40,663 bases of DNA from a bacterium (GTDB lineage: Bacteria; Bacteroidota; Ignavibacteria; Kapaibacteriales; UBA2268). Positions 17,001 through 25,169 of this stretch are shown here, piece by piece. The translations under genes and the position numbers were made by a program. The notes under the pieces were generated by a model. It searched no databases. It worked only from the letters and a program-made list of their open reading frames with translations, and had not been told where the DNA came from. How positions within the stretch are numbered: position 1 is the first letter of the stretch; each line of letters opens with the position of its first letter. Location of the stretch: NCBI GenBank assembly GCA_030431515.1, contig JAUIIX010000026.1, positions 1-40,663 on the forward strand, written 5' to 3'.

Positions 17001-18906
17001 GATCTTCCACAAATAATTCAGCTCTATATATATTACCTCTATTTTCTACCCAAACTGTATCGTAAACCACACTTTCATTGCAAGTTGATAAGTACATATC
17101 TCTTGGTTGGTCACAATACAAATCTATAGCAGCTATTCTAAATATATTTCCAGCTGCTTGCGATAATAGTCTTTTGGGTACTTGTTTGTATTCTTCTTCA
17201 CTTCCAGTATATTCAGTTGATTGTACTGCCATACCATAGAAAATCGTATCAGTATATGCACTTAAATCAATATTAAACTGTTTTGTAGTTTGAGGTATAT
17301 CAACAAAAGAAAATGCTCTAAACCACTCTCCATTTTCCGGTTTGATATAATAGTCCATAACTTCATTTGAATTCTTCTTAACAAACAAACTAAATTGTCT
17401 TTCAACATAGTCAAAATCTTCAGTTGCTATTGTTGAAATACTTTGACTTTGATCATTATTAGGAGGAATTATAGATGGAAAATCATTTCTTGAATCAAAT
17501 CTAAATCTACCATATCCAGCTCTACTATTTCCACGTGCTGCAGATACGGAAACATTATTGACATTACTTTTTACACCTACTTCTACATATCCTCCAGATC
17601 CAGCTCCTCCATTAGGACTTCCGCTCTCTCCAGAATTTCCATCGGCTTCAAAAGTAACATCATTAATATTTGTGGCAAAAACCCTTATGGCACCACCACC
17701 GCCACCTCCGTAACCAGATTTAGCAACAAATAACGGAAAACTTCCTTGGGGATTCCCACCACCACCACCTGAGCCACCAGATATTGGGATACCATATCTA
17801 TTTCCATGAGCTTTTCCACCATTATTTGCAGATGTACCACTTTCATTTTGTGCTGATGTTGAAAATCCACCTGAACCACCAATTCCTCTATCTTTATTAC
17901 CACTACCACCACCATATTCACCTTCACATTCATCACATGCAGCCCAAGAAGCTATTCCACTTTTTCCAAATGGATGTCCTGTTCCACCAGCAGATGATTC
18001 ATAAGCACCAACATTACATATTGCTCCAGGTACACCATTTAAACTATATCCTGCTATATTTTGACCATTTGAATTAATTTTATAAACACTTCCGGTACCT
18101 ATACCAGGTAATTCGTAACTGCCACTTCCAAGTGTATTTCTTCCTCCATTTCCACCTCCAGAAAAACCATCACCACCATTCGTTCCATTATCTAAATCAG
18201 CAAATCTACCACCACCACCACCACCACCAGGTCCACCATTTCTACCTGATGCACTTACACTTATTTTAGAGTTACTTGTACCTTTAATATCACCTTTTGT
18301 TAATAGAATAAAAGGTAAATACCCTTGATTTCCATCAGTATTTGGGTCGCAATCATTTTTAGAAACTGTGTAAGTATCTCCCGCTAAAATCATTTCATCA
18401 ACTATCATTGCACCACGGGGTGATCTTTTCCCTAAATTTCCTTGACCTAAAACTCTTTCAGCATCACCTGTTCTATCACCAAAAGGAAATGGTTGTACTA
18501 TATAAAATGTATGATTTTCATTTGCTAACGGAATACCATTTTTAACTATTTGAATAGGTATTTTCCATTCATTAATAAGTGCACTCCAGTCCCAAGAGTT
18601 AGGAGTTAAATCAGGTTTCACAAAAATCTGACCACTAATCATTCTTCCATTCCAAGAAACAACAATTGGTCCAAATGTAACTTTATTAGTATCAATTAAA
18701 TTGAAAGGCAAAACTCTTAATGGATCACCTTCTTCATTATTAAGAAATCCATCTGTGCCATATACATCTTTTAAATCATGCACACCAATAATTTCATAAT
18801 ATATTGACATTCCGGGAGACCCAATATCAGGAATCATATAGCTTTGTTGTGATTTAGCAATATTACTAATCATTACAAATAAAATAACAATAAATATGCT
18901 TCTCAT
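14077..18906 (-). CDS. Giant T9SS-secreted protein: glycine-rich region, ASPM-SPD2-Hydin repeats, C-terminal sorting domain
   Basis: 1609 residues. The signal peptide is MRSIFIVILFVMISNIAKSQ. Domains in order: N-terminal domain (20-215); glycine-rich region (about 215-445); beta-rich linker; about seven choice-of-anchor D (ASPM-SPD2-Hydin) Ig-like repeats (about 590-1375) with recurring FGN or DFG onsets such as VDFGNVNIVSSSQKTI and IDFGILNICETNE; a cohesin-like segment (about 1375-1520); and a type A T9SS sorting domain (about 1520-1609, NSLLVMNGSI to LSTGLYIIRL and QKIIINK). It should cross the outer membrane by T9SS and be attached or released. No catalytic motif is visible; a large adhesin or surface-layer role is an inference. 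A TAATTTTG -7 element and AAAAGGA lie upstream. It leads an operon with the OmpA-like, ATP-grasp and HDOD genes. Confidence 0.87.
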   Translation of the reverse strand: MRSIFIVILFVMISNIAKSQQSYMIPDIGSPGMSIYYEIIGVHDLKDVYGTDGFLNNEEGDPLRVLPFNLIDTNKVTFGPIVVSWNGRMISGQIFVKPDLTPNSWDWSALINEWKIPIQIVKNGIPLANENHTFYIVQPFPFGDRTGDAERVLGQGNLGKRSPRGAMIVDEMILAGDTYTVSKNDCDPNTDGNQGYLPFILLTKGDIKGTSNSKISVSASGRNGGPGGGGGGGRFADLDNGTNGGDGFSGGGNGGRNTLGSGSYELPGIGTGSVYKINSNGQNIAGYSLNGVPGAICNVGAYESSAGGTGHPFGKSGIASWAACDECEGEYGGGSGNKDRGIGGSGGFSTSAQNESGTSANNGGKAHGNRYGIPISGGSGGGGGNPQGSFPLFVAKSGYGGGGGGAIRVFATNINDVTFEADGNSGESGSPNGGAGSGGYVEVGVKSNVNNVSVSAARGNSRAGYGRFRFDSRNDFPSIIPPNNDQSQSISTIATEDFDYVERQFSLFVKKNSNEVMDYYIKPENGEWFRAFSFVDIPQTTKQFNIDLSAYTDTIFYGMAVQSTEYTGSEEEYKQVPKRLLSQAAGNIFRIAAIDLYCDQPRDMYLSTCNESVVYDTVWVENRGNIYRAELFVEDHTWDNGNNGFTLLFPSVDVPIEEKDSMRFIVRYTHTPGQVGIISNTLSIPYGKNLGSVDDIYKIEYNVDISNLKVNWYRSDGTLINDTLKVDLCLNDSFAESLSLRNESNIDFTIKNVTYKSTNSDYTLSYLNEVVEVGNSSNIQVGYNQASAATGTFTNTIYFEVDECDNLVDSLVIVFNVKEALLELSDGNSFVDFGNVNIVSSSQKTITVINKGNAPAYIENEPTLLPPYELVSSNKIFPLILLPGEEVEFVVKFSPQSEGTQIDNLILNLTDKFDGCNQTSTFELRGNGVESNLEFPYEIDWKSVQSCHSRPDSTIIIKNNSTFDVKINGSHTITGVNPENWEITNNIPSNGNLIAKNGGELSFDIRYKADIGVDGPKTAILKIPTDDISLPTESDPSKHLIIIQLKAYKEGLEISVLPNPLIDFGNSPINEESIKIALNVTNNSTGLTRTLNQIKPGEFRMYNGVNQTFAPGETKQIEVTVKLSEVGNYESDFELVFDTFGSNNCPATYTMQAKAFGIKGETKINPSNIDFGILNICETNESSSFTIENIGEVPIVLNDITLEGTDATYYTLSPFTSNDDINVAEIVNYDLSFTNIDDSYGTFTANVAVNITENGKDTTYKIPVTTIVSKGVKSNPIILDFGQVVSTLSYNLDIDLENQHNWSIVLEDMLQVQSFPTFSFDEASLDGKTIVGLETVNIMFTPPAVGVYEDSIKVAYLINGNCQDTITVILKGEGMPASELTLFIPDQVIDPTLAYVELPIMAQITNGLTSVPKFNIQDFTLTMDRTTFHPKNLSKGRINSITYPNQNEFSISISIDDVEVGTELKQISSLYAVPLLGNTEFSSITLSDMVVDKSGIFSNFIYQTANVELIICKADGDRLLKNNDIIELKVANLNSLLVMNGSIIESGYNQLDIISIDGKSIFSHNWIREIGGDKEFNFEYDVNELSTGLYIIRLTTPNDVLTQKIIINK
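17570..18260 (-). repeat. Glycine-rich low-complexity coding segment
   Basis: This segment codes for residues about 215-445 of the giant T9SS protein and is locally richer in GC than its surroundings because of GGN codons. Runs such as GGPGGGGGGGRF, GGSGGGGGNPQG and YGGGGGGAIRVFA recur. Their pattern resembles glycine-rich domains that pack as polyglycine-II-like helices or edge a beta-helix. Two apparent open frames within it on other frames (17685-17936 and 17784-18077) are by-products of the low complexity and are not genes. Confidence 0.75.
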
Positions 18907-18936
18907 TTTTTATAAATCCTTTTAAAATATACGTAA

Positions 18937-18944
18937 CAAAATTA
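18937..18944 (-). promoter_or_regulatory. Candidate -7 element TAATTTTG for the four-gene envelope unit
   Basis: Reading the minus strand, TAATTTTG fits the Bacteroidota TAnnTTTG consensus about 30 bases before the ATG of the giant T9SS gene. It is followed by an AAAAGGA ribosome-binding site 10 bases before the start. No convincing -33 TTG is present. The call is by eye. Confidence 0.4.
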
Positions 18945-19014
18945 ATAAAAAAAAACTAAATACATTGTATTTGTTAATAATTAATTACATTATTAAAAAT
19001 TTTAAATAATGTTA

Positions 19015-19054
19015 AATTAAAAAAAGTAGTTCCAAATTTATTGAAACTACTTTT
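19015..19054 (-). terminator. Rho-independent terminator after speA
   Basis: A perfect 10-bp stem (AAAAGTAGTT at 19022-19031 with AACTACTTTT at 19045-19054) has a 13-base loop. On the minus strand it is followed by an uninterrupted T-run. It lies about 30 bases past the speA stop and separates speA from the giant T9SS unit. Confidence 0.75.
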
Positions 19055-19082
19055 AAAAATACTATTTACAATTACATTTTAA

Positions 19083-20972
19083 TTACTCTAAGTATGTATA
19101 ACCGTATAAACCAGAACGATAATTTGCTAAATACTCTTTTCCTTCTACTGAACTAATAACTCCAGATTTAACGGACTTTGTAACCCATGTTTCCATTTGT
19201 TTTACTAATGACTTTGCGTTAAATCCAACATAAGATAATACTTCATCAACTGCTTCACCTTCAATTATTTTAGTGATTTTATAAGAATCTTCTAAAATCT
19301 CAACATGAGCAGTATTAGTATCTCCAAATAAATTATGTAAATCACCTAAAATTTCTTGATATGCTCCAACCATAAATGCAGCCAAATAATAAGTTTCACC
19401 TCTCTTTAGCTTATGAACTGGCAACCATTTTTCAATATAATTATGTGCGACAAATTTATCAATCTTACCGTCCGAATCACAAGTTATATCTTGTAAAGTA
19501 GCTCTATTTTCTGGCTTCTCATTCAATCTATGAATTGGCATAATAGGGAAGAGTTGGTCAATTGCCCATGAATCCGGCAAAGACTGAAATATTGAAAAAT
19601 TACAAAAATACTTATCAGTTAATAACATTGAAGCTTGGTCTAATTCTTCTGATTTAATATCATTCTCGATAGCTAAGTTTCTAAATTTATTAGCAATAGA
19701 CCAAAATAATCTTTCAGTTAAAGCTCTTGTTTTTAAATCCAAATTAGTCAAAGTAAACAAAGTATTATTTTCTTCTCTAATTTGATTAGCATCGTGATAA
19801 TGCTCAAACATATTTTTAAAACTAATAGTCTTAAAAATATTAAATAACTCTTTCACATTTTCATGAGTATCTTTTTCTAATTCAAATTTTTCATCAATAA
19901 ACGGTGGAGTCATTGTTTCCAACACATCAAAAATTAAAACGGAATGATGAGCAGTAATAGCTCTTCCTGACTCAGTAATTATTTTCGGATGAGGTAAATT
20001 ATGTTTATTAGAAATATTAACTATTGCAAAAATAATATCATTTGCATATTCTTGAACATCATAATTAACAGAAGAAGGATTTGATGAATTAGTTCCATCA
20101 TAATCAACTCCTAATCCACCTCCAACATCAACATACTCAACCATACAACCTAAATTTCTAAGTTGATAATAATATTGAGCTGCTTCTCTTAATGCTATTT
20201 TTATTCTTCTGATTTTTGTTATCTGCGAACCTAAATGAAAGTGAATTAACTTTACACAGTCTAACATATCAGCTTCTTTAGCAATCTCAACAGCATCTAT
20301 TAATTCTGATGGACTTAATCCAAATTTACTTTTATCACCACCTGAATCTTCCCATCTACCTGATCCAGCACTCGTTAATTTAATCCTAATTCCAATATTA
20401 GGCCTAATATTTCTTTGTTTAGATATTTTAATAATAAGTTTTAATTCATTTAATTTTTCAACTACAATATGTATATCTTTACCCATCTTTTTAGCAAGTA
20501 AAGCTAACTCTATAAACTCTTCATCTTTATAACCATTACATATAATCGGTGCTTTATCATTTTCTGCAGTAGCTAATACTGCATGTAATTCAGGTTTTGA
20601 TCCAGCTTCTAAACCAATATTATATCGTTTAGAACAACTAACAACTTCTTCGACAACTTGTTTCATCTGATTAACTTTAATCGGGTAAACAGTATAAGTT
20701 TCAGAAGTATAATTAAATTCTTTCGCTGCATTTTTAAATGAATCCGAAATTAGTTTAATTCTATCTTCCATTATATCTGGAAATCTTAATAAAATAGGGG
20801 AGTTTATATCTTTAAATCCTAAATCATCTATAATATCAATTAAAGGAATTTGATTATTATTAAATGGAGATTTAACGTTAACATTTCCTTTCTCATCAAT
20901 AGTAAAATAATTATTTCCCCAACCATTCAAATTGTAAGCATCAGAAGCATCGTTTATTGACCATTTTTTCAT
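19083..20972 (-). CDS. speA: Biosynthetic arginine decarboxylase (PLP-dependent)
   Basis: 629 residues, normal for SpeA (about 630-660). It decarboxylates arginine to agmatine, the first step of putrescine and spermidine synthesis. The fold type III barrel is complete. WSINDASDAYNLNGWG is the conserved start. Lys99 in YPIKVNQ should carry PLP. LEAGSKPEL, KFGLS, HFHLGSQ and DVGGGLGVDYDG are family motifs in order. Active-site Cys498 is in ITCDSDGK from the other half of the dimer interface. The C-terminus ends in GYTYLE after the usual helical domain. There is no signal peptide. A DUF481-like gene ends 32 bases upstream on the same strand, so the two may be co-transcribed. A strong terminator follows. 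Confidence 0.96.
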   Translation of the reverse strand: MKKWSINDASDAYNLNGWGNNYFTIDEKGNVNVKSPFNNNQIPLIDIIDDLGFKDINSPILLRFPDIMEDRIKLISDSFKNAAKEFNYTSETYTVYPIKVNQMKQVVEEVVSCSKRYNIGLEAGSKPELHAVLATAENDKAPIICNGYKDEEFIELALLAKKMGKDIHIVVEKLNELKLIIKISKQRNIRPNIGIRIKLTSAGSGRWEDSGGDKSKFGLSPSELIDAVEIAKEADMLDCVKLIHFHLGSQITKIRRIKIALREAAQYYYQLRNLGCMVEYVDVGGGLGVDYDGTNSSNPSSVNYDVQEYANDIIFAIVNISNKHNLPHPKIITESGRAITAHHSVLIFDVLETMTPPFIDEKFELEKDTHENVKELFNIFKTISFKNMFEHYHDANQIREENNTLFTLTNLDLKTRALTERLFWSIANKFRNLAIENDIKSEELDQASMLLTDKYFCNFSIFQSLPDSWAIDQLFPIMPIHRLNEKPENRATLQDITCDSDGKIDKFVAHNYIEKWLPVHKLKRGETYYLAAFMVGAYQEILGDLHNLFGDTNTAHVEILEDSYKITKIIEGEAVDEVLSYVGFNAKSLVKQMETWVTKSVKSGVISSVEGKEYLANYRSGLYGYTYLE

Positions 20973-21004
20973 ATTTTTCTACACTTTTTAAATAAATGAT
21001 AATT

Positions 21005-21763
21005 TTAAAACTCTAATTTAACACCATTTTTAAATTCATAATCAAATTTTTTCAATTCTCGAATTGGTGGCTGATTGTCATATCTATAATTAAATGATAA
21101 TACAACACTTAACATTTTATTAAATTTTATATTTATACTGGAGATATTTAAGAATCTATAATCCTTATAATTAAAAATATCCCATTGATAGTATAGAACC
21201 GAAGATAGATTGAATTTATTGTTTGGAATCCAAGATATATTAAAATAACTTGAAGATCTTATTAAATTTGTACTATATTTATCCTTAATATTAAGCAATT
21301 CATTTTCATACATTATTCCACTTCCTAAATAAATATGAAATAATCGTTTAACACTATCTTTTATATCAAATGAAAATCTTACACCTCCACCGATTAAATT
21401 TCTATCTTTTAATCTTTGAAAATAATCAAATTGTTTTTGCAAATAAGCTTCTTTCGAAAAATATTCATCCCATTTTTCCAAATATCTTAAATGTATAAAA
21501 CCAGCCCTTTGGAAAACACCATTTTTATTATCTTGATAAGATAAATTACCTACGCCATAGATGTGATTACTATCAGTAACATAATCAGCACGATAACTTA
21601 AAGATAAAGCAAAATATTCAGTATTTCCTTTTTTTAATCCAATATTTGTTAATAAATTTTGATTTAGTCCAACTTCTGAGTCAATTTTTCGTAAAGATTC
21701 TGTATCAACTTGAGAATAGACTATTTGTATTGATAATATTATACTTATAAGAATAATTTTCAT
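21005..21763 (-). CDS. DUF481-like outer-membrane beta-barrel protein
   Basis: 252 residues with a signal peptide (MKIILISIILSIQIVYSQ) and a mature part made almost entirely of amphipathic strands, ending in an aromatic residue (KLEF) as barrels do. LIGGGVRFSFDI and HIYLGSGIMYENELL fit the DUF481 (YdiY-like) pattern, as does YLQKQFDYFQRLKDR before them. The function of the family is unsettled. It should lie in the outer membrane. It starts 111 bases from the divergent DUF2723 gene and is followed after 32 bases by speA; no metabolic link with speA is apparent. Confidence 0.75.
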   Translation of the reverse strand: MKIILISIILSIQIVYSQVDTESLRKIDSEVGLNQNLLTNIGLKKGNTEYFALSLSYRADYVTDSNHIYGVGNLSYQDNKNGVFQRAGFIHLRYLEKWDEYFSKEAYLQKQFDYFQRLKDRNLIGGGVRFSFDIKDSVKRLFHIYLGSGIMYENELLNIKDKYSTNLIRSSSYFNISWIPNNKFNLSSVLYYQWDIFNYKDYRFLNISSINIKFNKMLSVVLSFNYRYDNQPPIRELKKFDYEFKNGVKLEF

Positions 21764-21874
21764 TTATTGTTCAAAAGAAATTTAATTTGAAAAACATTAA
21801 ATTTATAAAAGTCAATATAAATTATTAATTTGAATTTTTTATTTCTCAAAATTATAAAAATTAATTGGAAAAAG

Positions 21875-24800
21875 ATGAGCAACAAACAATTAAAACAGAT
21901 ATTCGGACTACTAGCATTTGTAATAGCAACGACTGTTTATTTACTAACCGTTCAAGATTCAGTACCTTTTTGGGATTGCAGTGAATTCTCAGGAGCAGCA
22001 ATTTGGCAACAAGTGCCACACCCTCCAGGAGCACCGTTATTCTTAATGATCGGTAAAATGTTTGATGTCTTAATTCCTTTTGGCGATCCAGGTTGGAAAA
22101 TTAACTTAGTATCTGTATTCTCAAGTTCATTTACTGTGTTCTTACTTTATTTGATTACAACTTATGTAATTAAAAATTTTAAAGGTGGCGAACCTAAAAA
22201 CACTGCAGAAGCTTTTGCAGTATATGGTGGAGCTTTTGTAGGTGCATTAGCATTTACATTTAGCGATACATTTTGGTTTAATGCTGTTGAATCAGAAGTT
22301 TATGCAATGGCTACATTATTCGTAGCAATCGTTGTTTATTTAATGATGTTATGGAACGATAGAGCCGATGAAGTTGGAAGTGAAAAATATTTAATGCTCA
22401 TCGCTTATATAATTGGATTATCGACTGGTGTCCATTTGCTTGCTATATTAGCAATATTTTCAATAGTTTACTTAGTTTACTTCAGAAAATATACTTATAG
22501 TCATTTAGGACTAATATATACTTCAGTTATTGCCTTAGTTTTATTTGCAACAATTTACCCAGGTGTTGTTAAATGGATTCCTGCTTTACTTGCGGGTCAT
22601 ACTCCTGATAGAAACGCTGCAAGAGAATATATGATTAGTGATAGTACAGGATTAACTTTTGTAACTATTATGTTTATTGTTGGAGTAGTAGCATTATTCG
22701 TATATGGATACAAAAAGAACAATCAAATAATTAAACTTGTTTCCTCATCTTTCTTGCTAATATTGTTAGGATATACTACTTATACTCAAATCTTAATTAG
22801 ATCAAACTCAAACCCTCCTATGAATGAAAATGAACCAAAAACATTTACTTCATTAGCTTCATACTTAGGTCGTGAACAATATGGTTCATTAGAAAGTTGG
22901 CCAAGAAGAGCCCAAAACGAAGATAGATTCATTCAAGAATACAGAAGAAAAACTGCTAATGGTGAATATTATTATGGTCCTTGGGAAGAGCCAGATAGAG
23001 AAGAAGTAAGAACAAGTGATGGTAGAGGTTTTTATAAAGAAGTTTATAATGATATTAATATCTTCAAAAAGCCAGAAATATTCTGGGGAGAAGTAAATTA
23101 CTTATGGAAATATCAAATTGACCACATGTATCTCCGCTATTTCTTATGGAATTTTTCTGGAAGAACCTCTGATGTCCAAGATGCAAGTGCATTTGTGCTT
23201 TCAGCAAATAAACAAGAATTGGAAAGAGACAACTTTAACAATGGTTATGCTCATATATTTCCTATTAATTTCTTTGCAATACCATTATTAATTGGTCTTT
23301 TAGGATTATATTTCCATTTCAGCAAAGATAAAAAAATGGCTTTTATATATCTATTAATGTTTTTAATGATGGGTGTATTAGCTGCAATAGCACAGCAACA
23401 ACAAAATCCTCAACCACGAGAAAGAGATTACTTCTATACCGGATCCTTTATGATATTCTCTATGTGGATTGGAATAGGAGTTTATGCCTTAATAGAAATG
23501 GCATCAAATAAGAATTTTAAATCAGCTGTATCATTAGGAATAATTGCCATATCAACTGTTTTAGTTCCAGTAAATATGGCTTATGGTGGATGGGAATTAC
23601 ATGATAGAACAGGTAATTATGCACCATTTGATTATTCATATAATATTTTACAATCTGCTGAAGAAAACGCTATAATTTTCACAAATGGTGATAATGATAC
23701 ATTTCCTGTTTGGTATATCCAAGATGTAATGGGTGTTCGTAGAGATGTTAGAATTGTAAACTTATCTCTTGGAAATACACTTTGGTATGTAGATCAACTT
23801 AAAAATAGAAGACCTTGGGGAGCTGAAAAAATTCCTTTAAGTTTCTCTGATGAATCTTTACAAGTAAAAGATGAAATGGATGAAAATGCTCTTACTTATG
23901 AAAGAGCTAAAACGAGAACATTAAATATTCCAGTCAACAGAAAAATTCTTGCTAAATATACAACAGATAATGAAATAGTTGAAAATGGAATGTTCACTGC
24001 TGAAGTTACTGGACGTGCTTATGGAGAAGGATACTATCTTTATAGAGTCCAAGATAAATTGATTTTTGATATCCTTGAGCAAACTAAATTTGAAAGACCA
24101 ATTTACTTCTCTACAACTGTAGGACCTGATGCTTTTGCTGGTTTAGAGCCATTCTTTAGACATGAAGGGATGTTAATGAGAATTTGTCCAGCTCCACAAT
24201 TTGGATCAGATAGAAGCCCTGCAGTCGATATTGATATAATGATGGAAAGTTTAATGAATGTTGATAATACTGAAAATTATAGTAAAACACCAAAGTATGG
24301 ATTCAAAATTCGTAATTACAGTAACTTAGATGTTTATTATGATGAAGTACATAGAAGATTATCATCTACTTACAGAGAATTATATTTAATGCTAGCAAAA
24401 GCCATTATTCAAGAAGATAGAGGTAATCAATTAGCTATAGATGTTTTAAATAAAATGGGTGAAATGATTTCAAATGAACAATTCCCAATGCCTTATTATA
24501 CATCTTATGAAATTTCTGAAATTTACAAAAATTTAGGAAATACAGAAAAAGCAGATGAATATAGAAATATAGCTATTAAAGATTTGAATACAATAATTAA
24601 CAATGATAACATTGAAGTAAGAATAAAAACAATGGAAGCTACTCAAAGGGTATTAGGTCCTCATAGATTAGCTGCTATGATTCATGCAGATGCAAAAGAT
24701 TATCTTTCTGCTAAAGAAGTAATGAAAAAGTTTATTTCTTATATGAAATCTTATGAAATGGCTCTAAGAGGAGATGCTCAAGCATCTCAAATGTTACAAG

Positions 24801-25039
24801 CAAGTATAATAGACTCAGAATTACAGCTTGTTGAGTATGAGATTGATGCATTAGTTGCGAAAGATAAATTCAAAGAAGCTATGGATTTAATCAACAATGA
24901 AATAGAAAAATACTCTGCATCTGGTGAAGAAGGATTAATCAGGTATGTTGGTGGAAGATTATATCAAAAAACATCTGAAATCAATCAAAAAATGGGAATT
25001 AGAGATAAAGAAATTGGTGATTCAATCTCTGAAAACTAA
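21875..25039 (+). CDS. DUF2723 (TMEM260-like) polytopic membrane protein, probable GT-C glycosyltransferase
   Basis: 1054 residues from ATG at 21875; an earlier in-frame TTG at 21830 adds residues with no family match. The N-terminal half has many membrane segments. The first loop, VPFWDCSEFSGAAIW then QVPHPPGAPLF, is the DUF2723 hallmark, with an acidic pair (Asp and Glu) placed like the catalytic loop of GT-C glycosyltransferases. A large soluble insert with QQNPQPRERDYFYTGSF precedes the last helices. The C-terminal third is soluble and helical, TPR-like (about 820-1040). The human homologue TMEM260 is an O-mannosyltransferase, so transfer of a sugar from a lipid carrier to envelope proteins is plausible but not shown for bacteria. 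A terminator follows at once. Confidence 0.85.
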   Translation: MSNKQLKQIFGLLAFVIATTVYLLTVQDSVPFWDCSEFSGAAIWQQVPHPPGAPLFLMIGKMFDVLIPFGDPGWKINLVSVFSSSFTVFLLYLITTYVIKNFKGGEPKNTAEAFAVYGGAFVGALAFTFSDTFWFNAVESEVYAMATLFVAIVVYLMMLWNDRADEVGSEKYLMLIAYIIGLSTGVHLLAILAIFSIVYLVYFRKYTYSHLGLIYTSVIALVLFATIYPGVVKWIPALLAGHTPDRNAAREYMISDSTGLTFVTIMFIVGVVALFVYGYKKNNQIIKLVSSSFLLILLGYTTYTQILIRSNSNPPMNENEPKTFTSLASYLGREQYGSLESWPRRAQNEDRFIQEYRRKTANGEYYYGPWEEPDREEVRTSDGRGFYKEVYNDINIFKKPEIFWGEVNYLWKYQIDHMYLRYFLWNFSGRTSDVQDASAFVLSANKQELERDNFNNGYAHIFPINFFAIPLLIGLLGLYFHFSKDKKMAFIYLLMFLMMGVLAAIAQQQQNPQPRERDYFYTGSFMIFSMWIGIGVYALIEMASNKNFKSAVSLGIIAISTVLVPVNMAYGGWELHDRTGNYAPFDYSYNILQSAEENAIIFTNGDNDTFPVWYIQDVMGVRRDVRIVNLSLGNTLWYVDQLKNRRPWGAEKIPLSFSDESLQVKDEMDENALTYERAKTRTLNIPVNRKILAKYTTDNEIVENGMFTAEVTGRAYGEGYYLYRVQDKLIFDILEQTKFERPIYFSTTVGPDAFAGLEPFFRHEGMLMRICPAPQFGSDRSPAVDIDIMMESLMNVDNTENYSKTPKYGFKIRNYSNLDVYYDEVHRRLSSTYRELYLMLAKAIIQEDRGNQLAIDVLNKMGEMISNEQFPMPYYTSYEISEIYKNLGNTEKADEYRNIAIKDLNTIINNDNIEVRIKTMEATQRVLGPHRLAAMIHADAKDYLSAKEVMKKFISYMKSYEMALRGDAQASQMLQASIIDSELQLVEYEIDALVAKDKFKEAMDLINNEIEKYSASGEEGLIRYVGGRLYQKTSEINQKMGIRDKEIGDSISEN

Positions 25040-25064
25040 AATCCTTGTATCTTTGTAAAAACTT

Positions 25065-25091
25065 AAAAGGAGGCGTTTAGTCTCCTTTTTT
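25065..25091 (+). terminator. Rho-independent terminator after the DUF2723 gene
   Basis: Stem AAAAGGAG (25065-25072) pairs with CTCCTTTT (25082-25089) around a 9-base loop, followed by a T-run. It lies 25 bases past the stop codon. Confidence 0.8.
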
Positions 25092-25169
25092 GTATTGTAT
25101 TTTAAATTTATTTCTTAAGAATATTCTTTTAATTTCTTAATTTACTTTTTTAATTAAAATATTATTAAA

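Noticed and set aside
17685-18077. Open frames on both strands (17685-17936 minus, 17784-18077 plus)
   Set aside because: Both are His-, Val- or Gln-rich by-products of the glycine-rich codons of the giant T9SS gene and lack ribosome-binding sites.
21830-21874. TTG start for the DUF2723 gene
   Set aside because: The added 15 residues have no family match, and an ATG with an AAAAAG-rich lead lies at 21875.
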